Part shown: piece by piece, positions 9,598-20,956 of the stretch
How positions within the stretch are numbered: the first letter of the stretch is position 1
How the letters are laid out: every line of letters begins with the position of its first letter
Assembly (NCBI RefSeq): GCF_030247185.1
Contig: NC_080572.1
Span: forward strand, 83,992,935-84,056,934
Direction: 5' to 3'
DNA from: Malaya genurostris
Lineage: Eukaryota > Arthropoda > Insecta > Diptera > Culicidae
DNA length: 64,000 bases
Notes under the pieces: model-generated
Seen by the model: only the letters and a program-made list of their open reading frames with translations
Told to the model about the DNA's origin: nothing
Databases searched by the model: none
Made by a program: the position numbers and the translations under genes

Positions 9598-11881
9598 TTG
9601 GGGTCGAATCTTGAATTTTGCTTCAAGCGAAAACGGCATTAGGCAGAGACAGATCATTACACTAAAAAAATAAATCACCTAAGTTTAGTGGGATTATTCA
9701 CTCAACTGCATTGTATTATATTTTTCTCGTACTTTACATGATGTCTTTAAATAAGATCTGCTAGCCCAGTATAAGCTATGTGATTTACGCTTAATCTTCA
9801 AATCATAAATCCAATGCTCGGACTTCAAGTTAAATGATAAATCCAATATTTAACTGACAGATTAGAAAGTTTTACATTCTGTGTTGGAATTTTACATACG
9901 TACACACGGTTTGAAATTCGTGTAATACATAAAATTTTCTTTTTAATGTGGAACACATTTTATTTTCTATATAGGTGTGCAAATCAAAAACTCAAGGAAA
10001 AATACACGTAGAAATGTGGTCAGGTTTTAAACAGTTACAGCTCAGTCCATAATATATCAATTATTAATATTATTTCATCATTTGATTGGAAATATTTCTA
10101 AGTTTCGATTTGAATATATGAAGCCACGTATTTTCAATTATATATGAATGAAATTTTGATTAGTAGCGAGCAGGGTCCTGTTTTGTCTGCTAAAAATCTC
10201 CGGCATACCGGATTTCCATGCCATAGACGACGGTTTAGAAGGCGTAAGCGATATATCAAAGGAAAAGCATCAATCGATGCAAAAGGGAAGCTGTTGGAAG
10301 AACGCGAATCTATAAAAGAAGTGAAATTATAGCTAACGTTTCAGTCCTACGCGTAGCATGCTAGTGGTAGGTTGTTACTAGACAGCAAGGCAAAAAGTGC
10401 CATAAAATAATTTGAAGCTTTAATAGGTATGCACTGATCTTGTGTCATGCTAGCTCGGATGAAATTCCATGTTATGTCGTTTGGCCTGAGACACCTGAGG
10501 TATTTCTATTTTATATAAGAGGAACTCGATTAATAATGAGAAAAAGTTTATCGCTCCAACCGAAATCGCAGAATGGTAGAGAAACTTAACGCTATAAAAA
10601 TAACTACTTGCATACAAAACTTGAACACAAGCTTGGCGAAGAGAAGCTTAAATAGCGAAATCCGTATCGCAAGTATGTACAAAGATATAATTGCATGCAT
10701 TTGAGATATTGGTGTAATTTTGTCGGTTATAAAACATACAAATCAAGACAAACAATGTTCGGTGTTGGTTCCTTATCAAAGTCAATCTAAACAGACTTTC
10801 GTGCAATTGCGGATTTAAAAGTGTGGCGATTGATTGATTGTAGATCATTAGAAATTTTGGTTGCCTTGTTCCACATCAATGGCTGGGACTGATCTTTGTA
10901 GTTTTTTTTTCAATATTAGAATACTATGCTGGTTAGTTACAACTTCTGACGCTTATAACAAAAGACCTCCGGTAGTATTCAGATCCTTCAGGAATCGATG
11001 GGGCTGAACCGATTCAGGAAATATGAGAGTATCTCAAATTCATGATATATGTTCAACCGGAAACATTTCATGTACCTATCTAATAATATCTAATAATATG
11101 TACGTGAAAAGTTGGGTGGATGAGATTAATATGTGTGTTCAGGTAGAAGTAACGGGATTAATTTTTTGAGTGTACATATACGGCCCATAGTTGCATATCT
11201 GTACTATATGGTACTTCGGCATGTCGAGAAAAATACGATCAAAATTTTTTTCCGATGCTACCTAATGCTAAATCATGGTATTATGACACGAAATATCGGT
11301 AATACACCTTTGCTATTCCAATATTGCAATCAATGAAATTGTTGAAATTTGTACTGAATGGGACTGATATGCTGGTACTTTACATATGGGACATGCATTA
11401 GTTGATATTTTTTTCACATTTTACTGAACAAACCCTCAACTTTTATTGCAATTTCTGAGAGTACATTGAGGATGAATTTCATTCCTCAAGCTAACTCAAA
11501 ATTGGCGAAAATCGATATGGGACTGATATGCGAGTATGAGCAGTATGTATATTACCCTTTAAAATTTAATTTGGCATCAGTTTCGATTTTAAATTGAGAT
11601 AGAGCAGCTGTAAAGTCAATGCCACGGTTCATTTGTACATGCTTTGGGAAGGGTTATTACTTGAACGGACCTTACCCGGCAGTGCCGGATCTAAAAGTAT
11701 TTAAGTTAAACGATGAGTTGGGATAGCAAAGAATGAAACAGTTTTCTGTAGTTCTTCTAAGTTTACTGGAACTGTTGTTCTATCTTTACTAACGTTGAAC
11801 TAAAATATGCCATCCAATATCCTTATTAGATTCGAGTCTTCTATTCAAATTGGGAATTTCTTACAGTACCGTAAAATTTCA
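9598..11881. other. unassigned AT-rich DNA
   Basis: Long AT-rich stretch with only short, unconvincing ORFs. The plus-strand ORF at 10144-10332 is Arg/Lys-rich in its middle but has no family resemblance that I know. I see no tandem arrays or inverted repeats that stand out. Confidence 0.3.
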
Positions 11882-12050
11882 TGTTTTGTCGTGAATATGA
11901 CTTATTTTACTATGGGACGCCTTTTCAAAATTTGCTCTGTACAAGAATGGGTAGAACTTAATCGTGAATATCTCTTGTTGTGTTGTGGGTAGCAACATAA
12001 TTTCTTCTCCATACCATCGAAAATCTGGTCAGCAAATTATGATTAAAATT
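11882..12050 (-). repeat. family-B element terminal fragment
   Basis: TTTTGTCGTGAATATGACTT followed by TTTACTATGGGACGCC and ATCGTGAATATCTCTTGTTG matches the family-B terminal region seen at 35053, 48353 and 58973. Only this end is present here; no matching other end is visible nearby. Confidence 0.55.
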
Positions 12051-12398
12051 TTCAGTATTGAAGTTTTATTAAGTGTTTGGTATGAACAAGCATTGAGTAT
12101 TAAGCATGAATATCAGTGTCAATGTAAGGCGCGCAAAATTTCAATCGCATGAATTGAATGAATCGTCGCACAAAATGTATCGTACAAAACCGACACATAG
12201 AAACACGGAAAATTTTCAGTGGTTGAATGTAGTGGGCTTACGACATGTTTTGTTCGCTAATGAGACAGACGATAATTTTTTTTTGTTTCGATTATAGAGT
12301 GCATTCTCCTCTTTGAGCCAGAAAATTCGAACCCAGGTGAGCTACGTGAAAGACATCGACTTATCCATCACGCTATACCCGTCCCCAGACGATAACTA

Positions 12399-13714
12399 CA
12401 GGGTCCGGCACTCGAAGTGTAACCAATTAAAAAGGCCATAAATTCAGTTTGGAAGATTACTTTTACTTAATTCAAAGTACAAAATGTGTAAAAATAATAC
12501 AAAATTCAGAATCAATTCACTTTTGCTCGATATGACCACCTTTTGCCTTGACTATGGCCTTGAGACGGTCAAAAAACGAATCGCAAGCTGCCCGAATGTG
12601 ACTTGCAGGTGTATTTTGGCCCACTCGCGGACAATAACTTTTTTCAGCGCCTCGAGACTGGTGTATCTTTTAGTTCGAACTTTGCTCTCCAAAATTGCCC
12701 AAAGAGAATAATCCATTGGATTCGCATCTGGTGAATTCGAGAGCCATTGTGTGGACGTGATGAAGCTCGGAACGTTGTTTTTCAGCCATTCTTGGTTCAC
12801 TCGAGCTTTGTGAGACGGTGCCGAGTCCTGCTGAAACGTCCATGGTCTGCCACCGAAATGTTTGTCTGCCCACGACTTCAAAGCAACCTCCAGAATACTT
12901 TCCCGATAATATGTCGCATTTACCTTGACGCCAGGCTCGATGAAAACGATTGGAGAGCGCCCATCTGCGGTTACAGCGGCCCAAACCATTATCTGTTGCG
13001 GGTGCTGCCTCCTGGTGGCCAATCGATGACTCAAATTCTCGTATGAACGGTCGGTCAAGTAAACCCTATCGTTTTGAGAGTTTACGAATTGCTCAATTGG
13101 AAAAATTTTCTCGTCAGAAAATACAATGTTCGGAAATTGACCGCTTTCGGCCAAACGAAGCAACTCCTTCGCTCTCTCAAGTCTAACTTGTTGCTGCTTC
13201 GGTGTGAGATCATGCGCCTTCTGGATCTTGTAAGGCTTGACCTTCAGATCATTTTTCAGTATGCGGCGGATGCTACGGACGGATATTTTCAGTTCTTTTG
13301 CCATTTGATTGGCACTTCGTCGAGGATTTCGTTCAAGTCGCTTCTTCACTTTTTGAACCATCTCACGTGACGTTGCAGTCTTTTGATGACCAACTCCATG
13401 ACGTTTTGCGATGCTACCAGTATTATTGTAACGAGTTATGGTGCGATAAACAAAAACTTTATTCACTTTAAGGTGTTTGAGCTCACGTACAATCGCTGGT
13501 TGTGATTTTCCATCTAAATATAAAGCAATCACACTATTATGTTTTAAATCCATCACTGATTTTTTTTTTGCGTTCACTTTTGGCAAAATGCTTTCTTGCG
13601 CTTGTAAACAATACAACTCCGAACTGTCATTTAGCAAATTTCTAGAGAGCTGATGCACGTGCGTCAGCTGCGCGAGCGGTCTGAAGTTGGTTACACTTCG
13701 AGTGCCGGACCCTG
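12399..13714 (-). mobile_element. Tc1/mariner-superfamily transposon, DD37D type, 1,316 bp
   Basis: The ends are inverted repeats of at least 28 bp beginning CAGGGTCCGGCACTCGAAG, identical on the two sides. It is flanked by TA on both sides (12397-12398 and 13715-13716). Copy B at about 40337 has the uninterrupted site (GATAACTATATTCATCATT), which proves the insertion and its ends. It carries one transposase gene on the minus strand. The perfect terminal repeats suggest a fairly recent insertion. Confidence 0.92.
12517..13553 (-). CDS. mariner-type (DD37D) transposase with C-terminal frameshift
   Basis: Cut-and-paste transposase of the IS630/Tc1/mariner superfamily; it binds the element's inverted repeats and moves it into TA sites. 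The frame opens outside the element, but the first in-element Met with a plausible N-terminus is at 13553. An N-terminal helix-turn-helix pair (residues about 1-110, with RRSANQMAKELKISVRSIRR) is followed by the catalytic domain: Asp147 in VFSDEKIF, Asp243 in WTFQQDSAPSH, and Asp281 in SPDANPMDYSLW. That leaves 37 residues between the last two, the DD37D spacing of the maT/ITmD37D group known from mosquitoes. Near 12610, two extra bases appear to shift the frame: the main frame stops at 12552, while the other frame continues to a stop at 12517 and reads like the usual basic tail. The catalytic core is intact; the last 30-odd residues are altered. Confidence 0.85.
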
Positions 13715-13716
13715 TA

Positions 13717-14130
13717 TACTCATCATTTATAGTCAAAATGCTCTTAAAACTGATTTTCATGCCTATTGCAACATTGTTCATTGTTACAGATCAAAACCTT
13801 TGGCATGATGATAATATTTCATCTCGCTGATTAAAACTTCCAAATCATTTGATAAAAGAACTGAATAATATCCGGACAAGATCTTTTTATATGGAATTAC
13901 AATTGGTTTGTAAGATGTTCACTAAAAATATCTAGTTTTTGAAGTGCATATCGTATCGGTACGTAAGTGAACAATAATTTACTATTTTTTTGACTTTTCA
14001 AAGAATTATAGATACTAATTATCCATGCTTGGCGAGTGGATATCAATAGAATTCTTAAATTCGCAATACAATTTGCATTTTCGAGACGGGTTTGACAAGT
14101 AAGTTATTGAGATTAATGTTTTATTAATTC
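13717..14130. other. copy-A flank between mariner and Jockey insertions
   Basis: Non-coding. It matches copy B at about 40345-40890 in several stretches (for example GATCTTTTTATATGGAATTA and AATTTGCATTTTCGAGACGG). Copy B has extra sequence here, including about 190 bp near 40400-40585. The last 14 bases (14117-14130) are the left target duplication of the Jockey element. Confidence 0.7.
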
Positions 14131-14424
14131 AGTCGGTGTTGAACAGTCGTTCGCACCGCACGCGTATAGCTCTTGGCTCCTGGAATTTTTTTCTGGCTAC
14201 CTAGAGTTTCATTGATTCAAGGCTTCAGTCTTTTTCAAGGCTACCTGAATCACTAACTAAGTGACTAAGTGATACAAAGAGTGATATTAGAGTGACTAAG
14301 TGATACAAAGAGTGATATTAGAGTAACTAAGAAATTAATCAGCCTTTTTTAAGGCTAGCTAGGAGTCTAATCGAAGACTAATTTAGCCTAGTTAATTTAA
14401 TTTAAAATTTCATTAATTTCAAAA

Positions 14425-15915
14425 ATGCCTGCGTCCAACCGGAAAGGCAACAAGCCTAAGGCTAAAAATAATTCAATACGGAATAAATCACAATCCGTTA
14501 TTCAACATTTTTCTAATAACATTCACGATCTTATAGAATCTGAATGTAAAAATAAAAGACAACGGACGGATTTCCCTTCCGCTGATCCTATGCCGTCTAA
14601 CAATATTTACGAGATTCTTCCTGAATCCGATTGTAGCGACATAGAAGAAAATTCTTCAAAAATTCCCAAAATGGACGCTTGTCGTTCTGGGAAGAAACAT
14701 CAATCTATGCCACCAGTGACGGTGATGATTTCCGACTTCAAAGCATTCCGTACTGAGCTTTCTACTTTTCTCCCGGAAGTAAAAGTCTCATTTCAAATCG
14801 GACGAAGAGGAGAATGTCGAGTCTTGGTGGATGGATTGGAAGATTACGAACGTCTTATTCGATATTTGTCCGAAAAACTTCATAAATTTTATTCATATGA
14901 TATAAAATCAGACAGACCCTTCAAGGCTGTCTTGAAAGGATTATCAAATGATCAAAGTATTGATGAAATTAAAAATGAACTAAAAGAATTGCTTGGTTTT
15001 GCCCCTTCCCAAGTAATACTTATGAAAAAAAGAGCGAATGGTACTTCTAAACCACGCTCTGGAATTTCCCATGAACTTTACCTAATACACTTCAATCGAA
15101 GTGATGTAAACAATTTGAAAACTTTAGAAAAAGTACGTTTCATTTCCCACATTAAAATTCATTGGGAACATTATAAACGGCATAATCGTATTGCAAACTT
15201 AACGCAATGTCGTCGTTGCCAAGGCTTCGGTCATGGAACCAAAAATTGTCATATGGATATACGGTGTTTGAATTGTGGTAAATCGCATTCGAAAGACGAT
15301 TGTCCAATGAATGAAACCACTGATAAATTTTCATGTTCAAATTGCAATGGAAATCATAAATCCAATTATTTGAAATGTCCTGTCAGAGAAAAAATTTTAA
15401 ACGCTCGTTCGCTTAGACAACAAGTCAAATCAACGACCTTAAATTTACAGAATATACCTGAAAATTCTTCTAAGGCACCTGCCAATTCGTCTTCTAACGA
15501 AAACAATTTATTGACAGGTAGATCGACCTCGTCATCATCTTCTTCTAATGTCAGTTATGCTGGTATATTAGGTAGAAATCTATCACCTATTTCTTCTAAT
15601 GTAAATAATCAAAACACAGGACCGCCTTGCAGTTCTTCTTCTAACGAAAACAATTTATTAATAGGTAGACCGGCCAAATCATCTTCTTCTAATGGCAGTC
15701 TACCTACAAATATTCCTTCAATGCCATTCGCTTCTTTAAATGAAGTCGATTTAGGCGATATAACTGAAAATAAAATGATCTACCTACAAGATCAACTTTT
15801 TCAAATGATCATCCAAATGAATTCGACTTCATCACTTTTTGAAGCATTTCAAATCGGATGGAAATTTGCAAATAATATTATAATGAATTTAAAATTTAAC
15901 AGTGATGTTAAATAA
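14425..15915 (+). CDS. Jockey ORF1: Gag-like nucleic-acid-binding protein
   Basis: A 496-residue protein expected to package the element's RNA and help target it to the nucleus. The N-terminal 90 residues are basic and Ser/Asn-rich. A central region (about residues 105-235) with FQIGRRGECRVLVDGLEDYE resembles the RRM/PRE_C2HC-type domain of Jockey Gags. Three CCHC zinc knuckles follow at about residues 262-320 (CRRCQGFGHGTKNC, CLNCGKSHSKDDC, CSNCNGNHKSNYLKC). The C-terminal 150 residues are a low-complexity Ser/Asn region with an imperfect internal repeat (two SSSNENNLL-type blocks). It starts at an ATG close behind the 5' UTR and overlaps ORF2 by about 11 nt, so ORF2 is probably translated by re-initiation. 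Confidence 0.92.
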   Translation: MPASNRKGNKPKAKNNSIRNKSQSVIQHFSNNIHDLIESECKNKRQRTDFPSADPMPSNNIYEILPESDCSDIEENSSKIPKMDACRSGKKHQSMPPVTVMISDFKAFRTELSTFLPEVKVSFQIGRRGECRVLVDGLEDYERLIRYLSEKLHKFYSYDIKSDRPFKAVLKGLSNDQSIDEIKNELKELLGFAPSQVILMKKRANGTSKPRSGISHELYLIHFNRSDVNNLKTLEKVRFISHIKIHWEHYKRHNRIANLTQCRRCQGFGHGTKNCHMDIRCLNCGKSHSKDDCPMNETTDKFSCSNCNGNHKSNYLKCPVREKILNARSLRQQVKSTTLNLQNIPENSSKAPANSSSNENNLLTGRSTSSSSSSNVSYAGILGRNLSPISSNVNNQNTGPPCSSSSNENNLLIGRPAKSSSSNGSLPTNIPSMPFASLNEVDLGDITENKMIYLQDQLFQMIIQMNSTSSLFEAFQIGWKFANNIIMNLKFNSDVK

Positions 15916-18556
15916 TTATTTGAATATTTTAAATTGGAATGCTCGATCTTTGAAATCGAGTGAAGATGAATTTTATAATTTTCTCAAAGTTCACAAAATT
16001 CATATTGCCATTGTGACAGAAACTTTTCTTAAACCAAATGTAAAATTGAAAAGTAATCCACATTATGTGGTTCATCGATTTGACAGGTTTACTGGAATTG
16101 GTGGTGGAGTTGCCATTTTTGTCCAACGGCAAATTAAACATCGAATTTTACCTTCTTTCAATACTAAAGTTATTGAAAGCTTGGGAATCGAAGTTGAAAC
16201 CATTCATGGAATTTATTTCATCGCTGGAGCATATTTGCCATTCCAATGCACCGGCGAACAATTAAATTTCTTTAAAGGCGATTTGCAAAAACTTACAAGA
16301 TATCGATCGAAATTTTTCGTAATAGGGGACTTAAATGCTAAGCATGTCCAGTGGAATTGTAGGCAAAATAACAGTAATGGTAAAATACTTCATAATCAAC
16401 TCTCAGCTGGTTACTTTACAGTTCTTCATCCCAGTAATCCTACTTGTTTCTCTTCCGTGAAAAACCCGTCTACAATTGATCTGGTTCTAACAGATCAAAG
16501 TCACATTTGTAGTGAACCGATTACACATGCTGACTTTGACTCAGATCATCTTCCAGTAACATTCAGACTTTCCAACGAAGCTATAATTAATCCAATTAGT
16601 TCTGTTTTCAACTATCATAGAGCTAATTGGTTGGATTACAGATCTCACATTGAAAATCATGTGGATCATGAAACTATTTTAGAAAATTCTGCGGACATCG
16701 ACACAGCAATTGATAATTTGAATCATTATATTATCGAAGCTAGAAATCTTTCAGTTCCCAAAGCTCAAACTAAATTAAATTCTCCTATCATCGATGACAA
16801 TCTTCAACTGCTCATTCGGTTGAAGAATGTTCGTCGACGACAATATCAACGTTCTCGTGATCCTGCTATGAAAAACATAGTTAAGGATTTACAAAAAGAA
16901 ATTAAACATAGATTTACTCTTTTGCGAAATGAAAATTTCGCTAAAGAAGTTGAACAAATTAAACCATATTCTAAACCTTTCTGGAAACTTTCTAAGGTTC
17001 TTAAGAAACCTCAGAAACCAATTCCTGCTCTCAAGGAAGGAAATCAAATACTTCTTACAAATGGTGAAAAAGCTCAAAAGCTAGCTCAGCAGTTCGAGAG
17101 TGTCCACAATTTTAATTTAAACGTTGTGAGTCCTATTGAAAATGAAGTCTCACTGAAGTATGATCATATTTCAACCCAAGTGTTATCACACGATGACATT
17201 TTTGAGACGAATTTTGATGAAATTAAATCAATTATTAGGAAACTCAAAAACATGAAGGCTCCTGGTAATGATGGAATTTTTAATATTCTTATTAAAAATC
17301 TTCCCGATGTTGCCTTGAGACTCCTGGTTAAAATTTTCAACAAGTGTTTTTCATTAGCTTACTTCCCAAAAAGATGGAAAAACGCTAAAGTAATTCCTAT
17401 CCTAAAACCTGATAAAAACCCAGCAGAAACATCAAGTTATCGCCCAATTAGCTTACTTTCTTCTATCAGTAAACTTTTTGAAAAAATTATCTTGTTAAGA
17501 ATGATGACTCATATAAATGAGAATTCAATTTTTTTACCAGAACAGTTTGGATTTCGTCATGAACATTCAACTACTCATCAACTTGTCAGAGTAACGAACA
17601 TGATAAAAGCAAATAAATCTTCTGGGTTATCCACTGGAGTTGCTCTTCTAGACATAGAAAAAGCATTCGACAGTGTTTGGCACAAAGGTTTAATAGCAAA
17701 AATGTCTGATTTCCAGTTTCCTATTTATTTGATCAAAATGATTCAAAATTATTTAACTGATCGTACTCTTCAGGTTAGCTATCAGAATTGTAAATCTGAA
17801 ATGCTACCCGTACGAGCCGGTGTTCCGCAGGGTTCGAGTGTAGCTCCAATCTTGTATAATATTTTCACTTCTGATCTACCAAATCTACCCGTTGGTTGTC
17901 AGAAATCGCTATTCTGTGACGACACAAGTCTGTTAGCCACAGGTAGAAATCTAAGAGTGATCTGCAGTCGCCTACAAAGAAGTTTAAATATTTTCAGTGA
18001 TTATCTGTCAAAATGGAAAATTAAACCAAATGCAGCAAAAACGCAATTAATTATCTTTCCTCACAAGCCAAGAGCTTCTTTTCTAAAACCAAACAATAAT
18101 CACATTCTCAAATTGAATGGCTTGGAATTGACATGGTCTGATCAAGCTAAATACTTAGGTTTAACGTATGACAAAAAACTCACTTTCAAGGATCACATTG
18201 AAGGAATCCAGGCAAAGTGTAATAAATATATTAAATGTTTATATCCTCTTATAAACAGAAATTCTAAGCTCTGTCTAAAAAACAAATTGTTAATTTATAA
18301 ACAAATTTTCAGACCAGCCATGCTTTATGCGGTACCAATTTGGTCAAGCTGTTGTTCCACCAGGAAGAAAACGCTTCAAAGGATTCAGAATAAAATTCTG
18401 AAAATGATTCTGAAGCGTCCTCCCTGGTTTAGTACAAATGAGTTACACAGACTCACAAATATAGAACCATTAGATGTAATGTCACATAATATTATAAGCA
18501 AATTCCGACAAAAATCGATGCAATCTTCAATTGAATCGATTCGCTCTCTGTATTAG
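15905..18556 (+). CDS. Jockey ORF2: endonuclease-reverse transcriptase
   Basis: About 883 residues that nick the target and reverse-transcribe the RNA (target-primed reverse transcription). The APE-type endonuclease occupies residues 1-225, with NWNAR, VTETFL, the GDLNAKHVQW block, and SDHLPV near its end. The reverse transcriptase spans about residues 440-750, with LLDIEKAFDSVWHKG, GVPQGSSVAPILYN and the catalytic LFCDDTSLLATG. The active site is FCDD rather than the more common FADD/YADD; both Asp are kept. A C-terminal region follows with no RNase H, as expected for the Jockey clade. The first ATG is at 15905 (a GTG precedes it), inside the end of ORF1. There are no internal stops or frameshifts. 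Confidence 0.93.
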   Translation: MLNNYLNILNWNARSLKSSEDEFYNFLKVHKIHIAIVTETFLKPNVKLKSNPHYVVHRFDRFTGIGGGVAIFVQRQIKHRILPSFNTKVIESLGIEVETIHGIYFIAGAYLPFQCTGEQLNFFKGDLQKLTRYRSKFFVIGDLNAKHVQWNCRQNNSNGKILHNQLSAGYFTVLHPSNPTCFSSVKNPSTIDLVLTDQSHICSEPITHADFDSDHLPVTFRLSNEAIINPISSVFNYHRANWLDYRSHIENHVDHETILENSADIDTAIDNLNHYIIEARNLSVPKAQTKLNSPIIDDNLQLLIRLKNVRRRQYQRSRDPAMKNIVKDLQKEIKHRFTLLRNENFAKEVEQIKPYSKPFWKLSKVLKKPQKPIPALKEGNQILLTNGEKAQKLAQQFESVHNFNLNVVSPIENEVSLKYDHISTQVLSHDDIFETNFDEIKSIIRKLKNMKAPGNDGIFNILIKNLPDVALRLLVKIFNKCFSLAYFPKRWKNAKVIPILKPDKNPAETSSYRPISLLSSISKLFEKIILLRMMTHINENSIFLPEQFGFRHEHSTTHQLVRVTNMIKANKSSGLSTGVALLDIEKAFDSVWHKGLIAKMSDFQFPIYLIKMIQNYLTDRTLQVSYQNCKSEMLPVRAGVPQGSSVAPILYNIFTSDLPNLPVGCQKSLFCDDTSLLATGRNLRVICSRLQRSLNIFSDYLSKWKIKPNAAKTQLIIFPHKPRASFLKPNNNHILKLNGLELTWSDQAKYLGLTYDKKLTFKDHIEGIQAKCNKYIKCLYPLINRNSKLCLKNKLLIYKQIFRPAMLYAVPIWSSCCSTRKKTLQRIQNKILKMILKRPPWFSTNELHRLTNIEPLDVMSHNIISKFRQKSMQSSIESIRSLY

Positions 18557-18776
18557 TTAGTAAGTTAGTATATAAGTTCCTTTTCCCCATTACACAATAC
18601 AAGTAGGTTTAGAATTTTCCCTACACAAAAATCTCAGAATTGCGGAAGCAAATGATGTCTTCATGGTAATAACCAAATCATATATATATATATAATAGGG
18701 CTGAAAAGTCACCACTTGTGGCTGAACACCCAATTTAAATCTTAATAATTTAATTTTAACTCATATTCCAATAAAT

Positions 18777-18836
<60 letters not shown>

Positions 18837-18860
18837 AAAAAAAAAAAAAAAAAAAAAAAA

Positions 18861-19685
<825 letters not shown>

Positions 19686-19850
19686 GGTGCCAATCTTTTG
19701 GGATCATCTCTAATTTCGTAAAGCTCTAGTGCTCAAAAGTTTAAGTCCTCATGCAAAACTTGAGCTAAATCGGACATGGGTAAGGGGTAAGACATGCCCC
19801 AGCGGTTAAAGTTTGAAAATTTTCGATCTTGAACAAGCACCATGAGGGGG

Positions 19851-20123
19851 AGTACGTGAAGTTTCCGAAATCGAAAATTTTTTGGATGCCAAAAATCTTA
19901 AAACTGCATGAGACGTCAAGATTTAGTGTTATCTGAAACAAATTTTTTTTTTGAAAAAAACGACTTTCTAAGGCTTAGAAAAAATTTGATGTTTTTTCTA
20001 AGTCGCAGAAAGCCGATTTTTTGATAAAATTTTTTTCGGCATGGCGCTAAATCTCGACGTTTTATGCAATTCTAAAACTTTTGGCATCAAAGTTCTTTTT
20101 TCGATTTCGGAACTTTCATGTAA
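19851..20123. repeat. long imperfect hairpin, about 270 bp, copy A
   Basis: The left arm from AGTACGTGAAGTTTCCGAAA to about 19985 is the reverse complement, with scattered mismatches, of the right arm ending TTCGGAACTTTCATGTAAC. The pairing runs through GATTTAGTG/CGCTAAATC and CGACTTTCTAAGGCTTAG/CTAAGTCGCAGAAAGCCG to a loop of only a few bases near 19987. The whole segment can therefore fold as one long stem-loop. It is conserved in copy B (41604-41875). It may be a MITE-like foldback or a source of long hairpin RNA; the sequence alone does not decide. Confidence 0.8.
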
Positions 20124-20390
20124 CAGTTGATTTCATTAAAGGGTTATACTATGTTCACACTATGAGTTAAAACAAGTTTCATGTTTTAAGCGAAACAACA
20201 TGTTTTACTTTTGCGTTATTTCATATTTAGAAACGTCACATTAAAACATGTTTTCCCGAAATAACATTACATAATTGTCAGTAAAACAGAATCCTGCTAG
20301 CATTTTTCTTCTCTTTTTACTATGTCAATTGACATTCCATCAAAGTAGCCATGTAATCATAATAAAACAAAACTGAAAACTGGTACCAAT

Positions 20391-20670
20391 GTTGCCAGGT
20401 ATACCGATTTATCGGAATTTATACAGGTTTTTGACCTCAATACCGCAATACAGATATGTACTCCCAAAATACCGATAATTCACTTTATGATAAGTACCGA
20501 TTTTGGTTTTTAGCTTGAATAGACATGAGAAAAAAGTTTGTCGTGGGACCTTTTTTTGCTCACATCTTGGTGACTTTTTCTACTACTTATGTAGAAGAGA
20601 TTCTGATACTGATATGGTACAGATAGATTTTTGCGCCGAATACAGATTTTTGGAAAAATGACCTGGCAAC
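20391..20670. mobile_element. 280-bp MITE-like element, TIR GTTGCCAGGT, copy A
   Basis: The ends are GTTGCCAGGT (20391-20400) and ACCTGGCAAC (20661-20670), a perfect 10-bp inverted repeat. The AT-rich interior repeats TACCGAT- and TACAGAT-like words. The same element is at the same place in copy B (43231-43507), so it was present before duplication. No target duplication is clear. Confidence 0.55.
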
Positions 20671-20956
20671 GCAGATTCGTACAACCATTTTTGTTTTTGA
20701 ATTAATAGATGACTTTTTTGGTCATTTGTTGTTCAAAAATATTTATGGTCGTTAAGTGGTGAGATAACTAAGTCCTCACAAGTTCCTATCTCATGCCTCC
20801 CCGTGTATCTATGATGACATCGCGTCAATAGAACGGCGTCGACTGGGTGCTATCGCCTTCTGCGTTAGTAACAGAATGAGAGAGTGCGAAATGGCTTGTA
20901 GTTTGAAGCACATCCTAAAGTGCAATATTTATCATAGTATATTGCAACATGTGGTT

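Larger units (their letters stand above)
14131..18860 (+). mobile_element. full-length Jockey-clade non-LTR retrotransposon
   Basis: A 4,730-bp element with a 5' UTR starting AGTCGGTGTTGAACAGTCG, two overlapping intact ORFs, a short 3' UTR and a poly(A) tail of about 75 bases (18785-18860). It is flanked by a 14-bp target duplication, TGTTTTATTAATTC, at 14117-14130 and 18861-18874. Copy B at about 40890 has the empty site (ATGTTTTAATAATTCCAAAC). Full length, open frames, a long poly(A) and clean duplications all point to a young, possibly still competent insertion. A second, truncated copy lies at 38606-39874. Confidence 0.93.
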
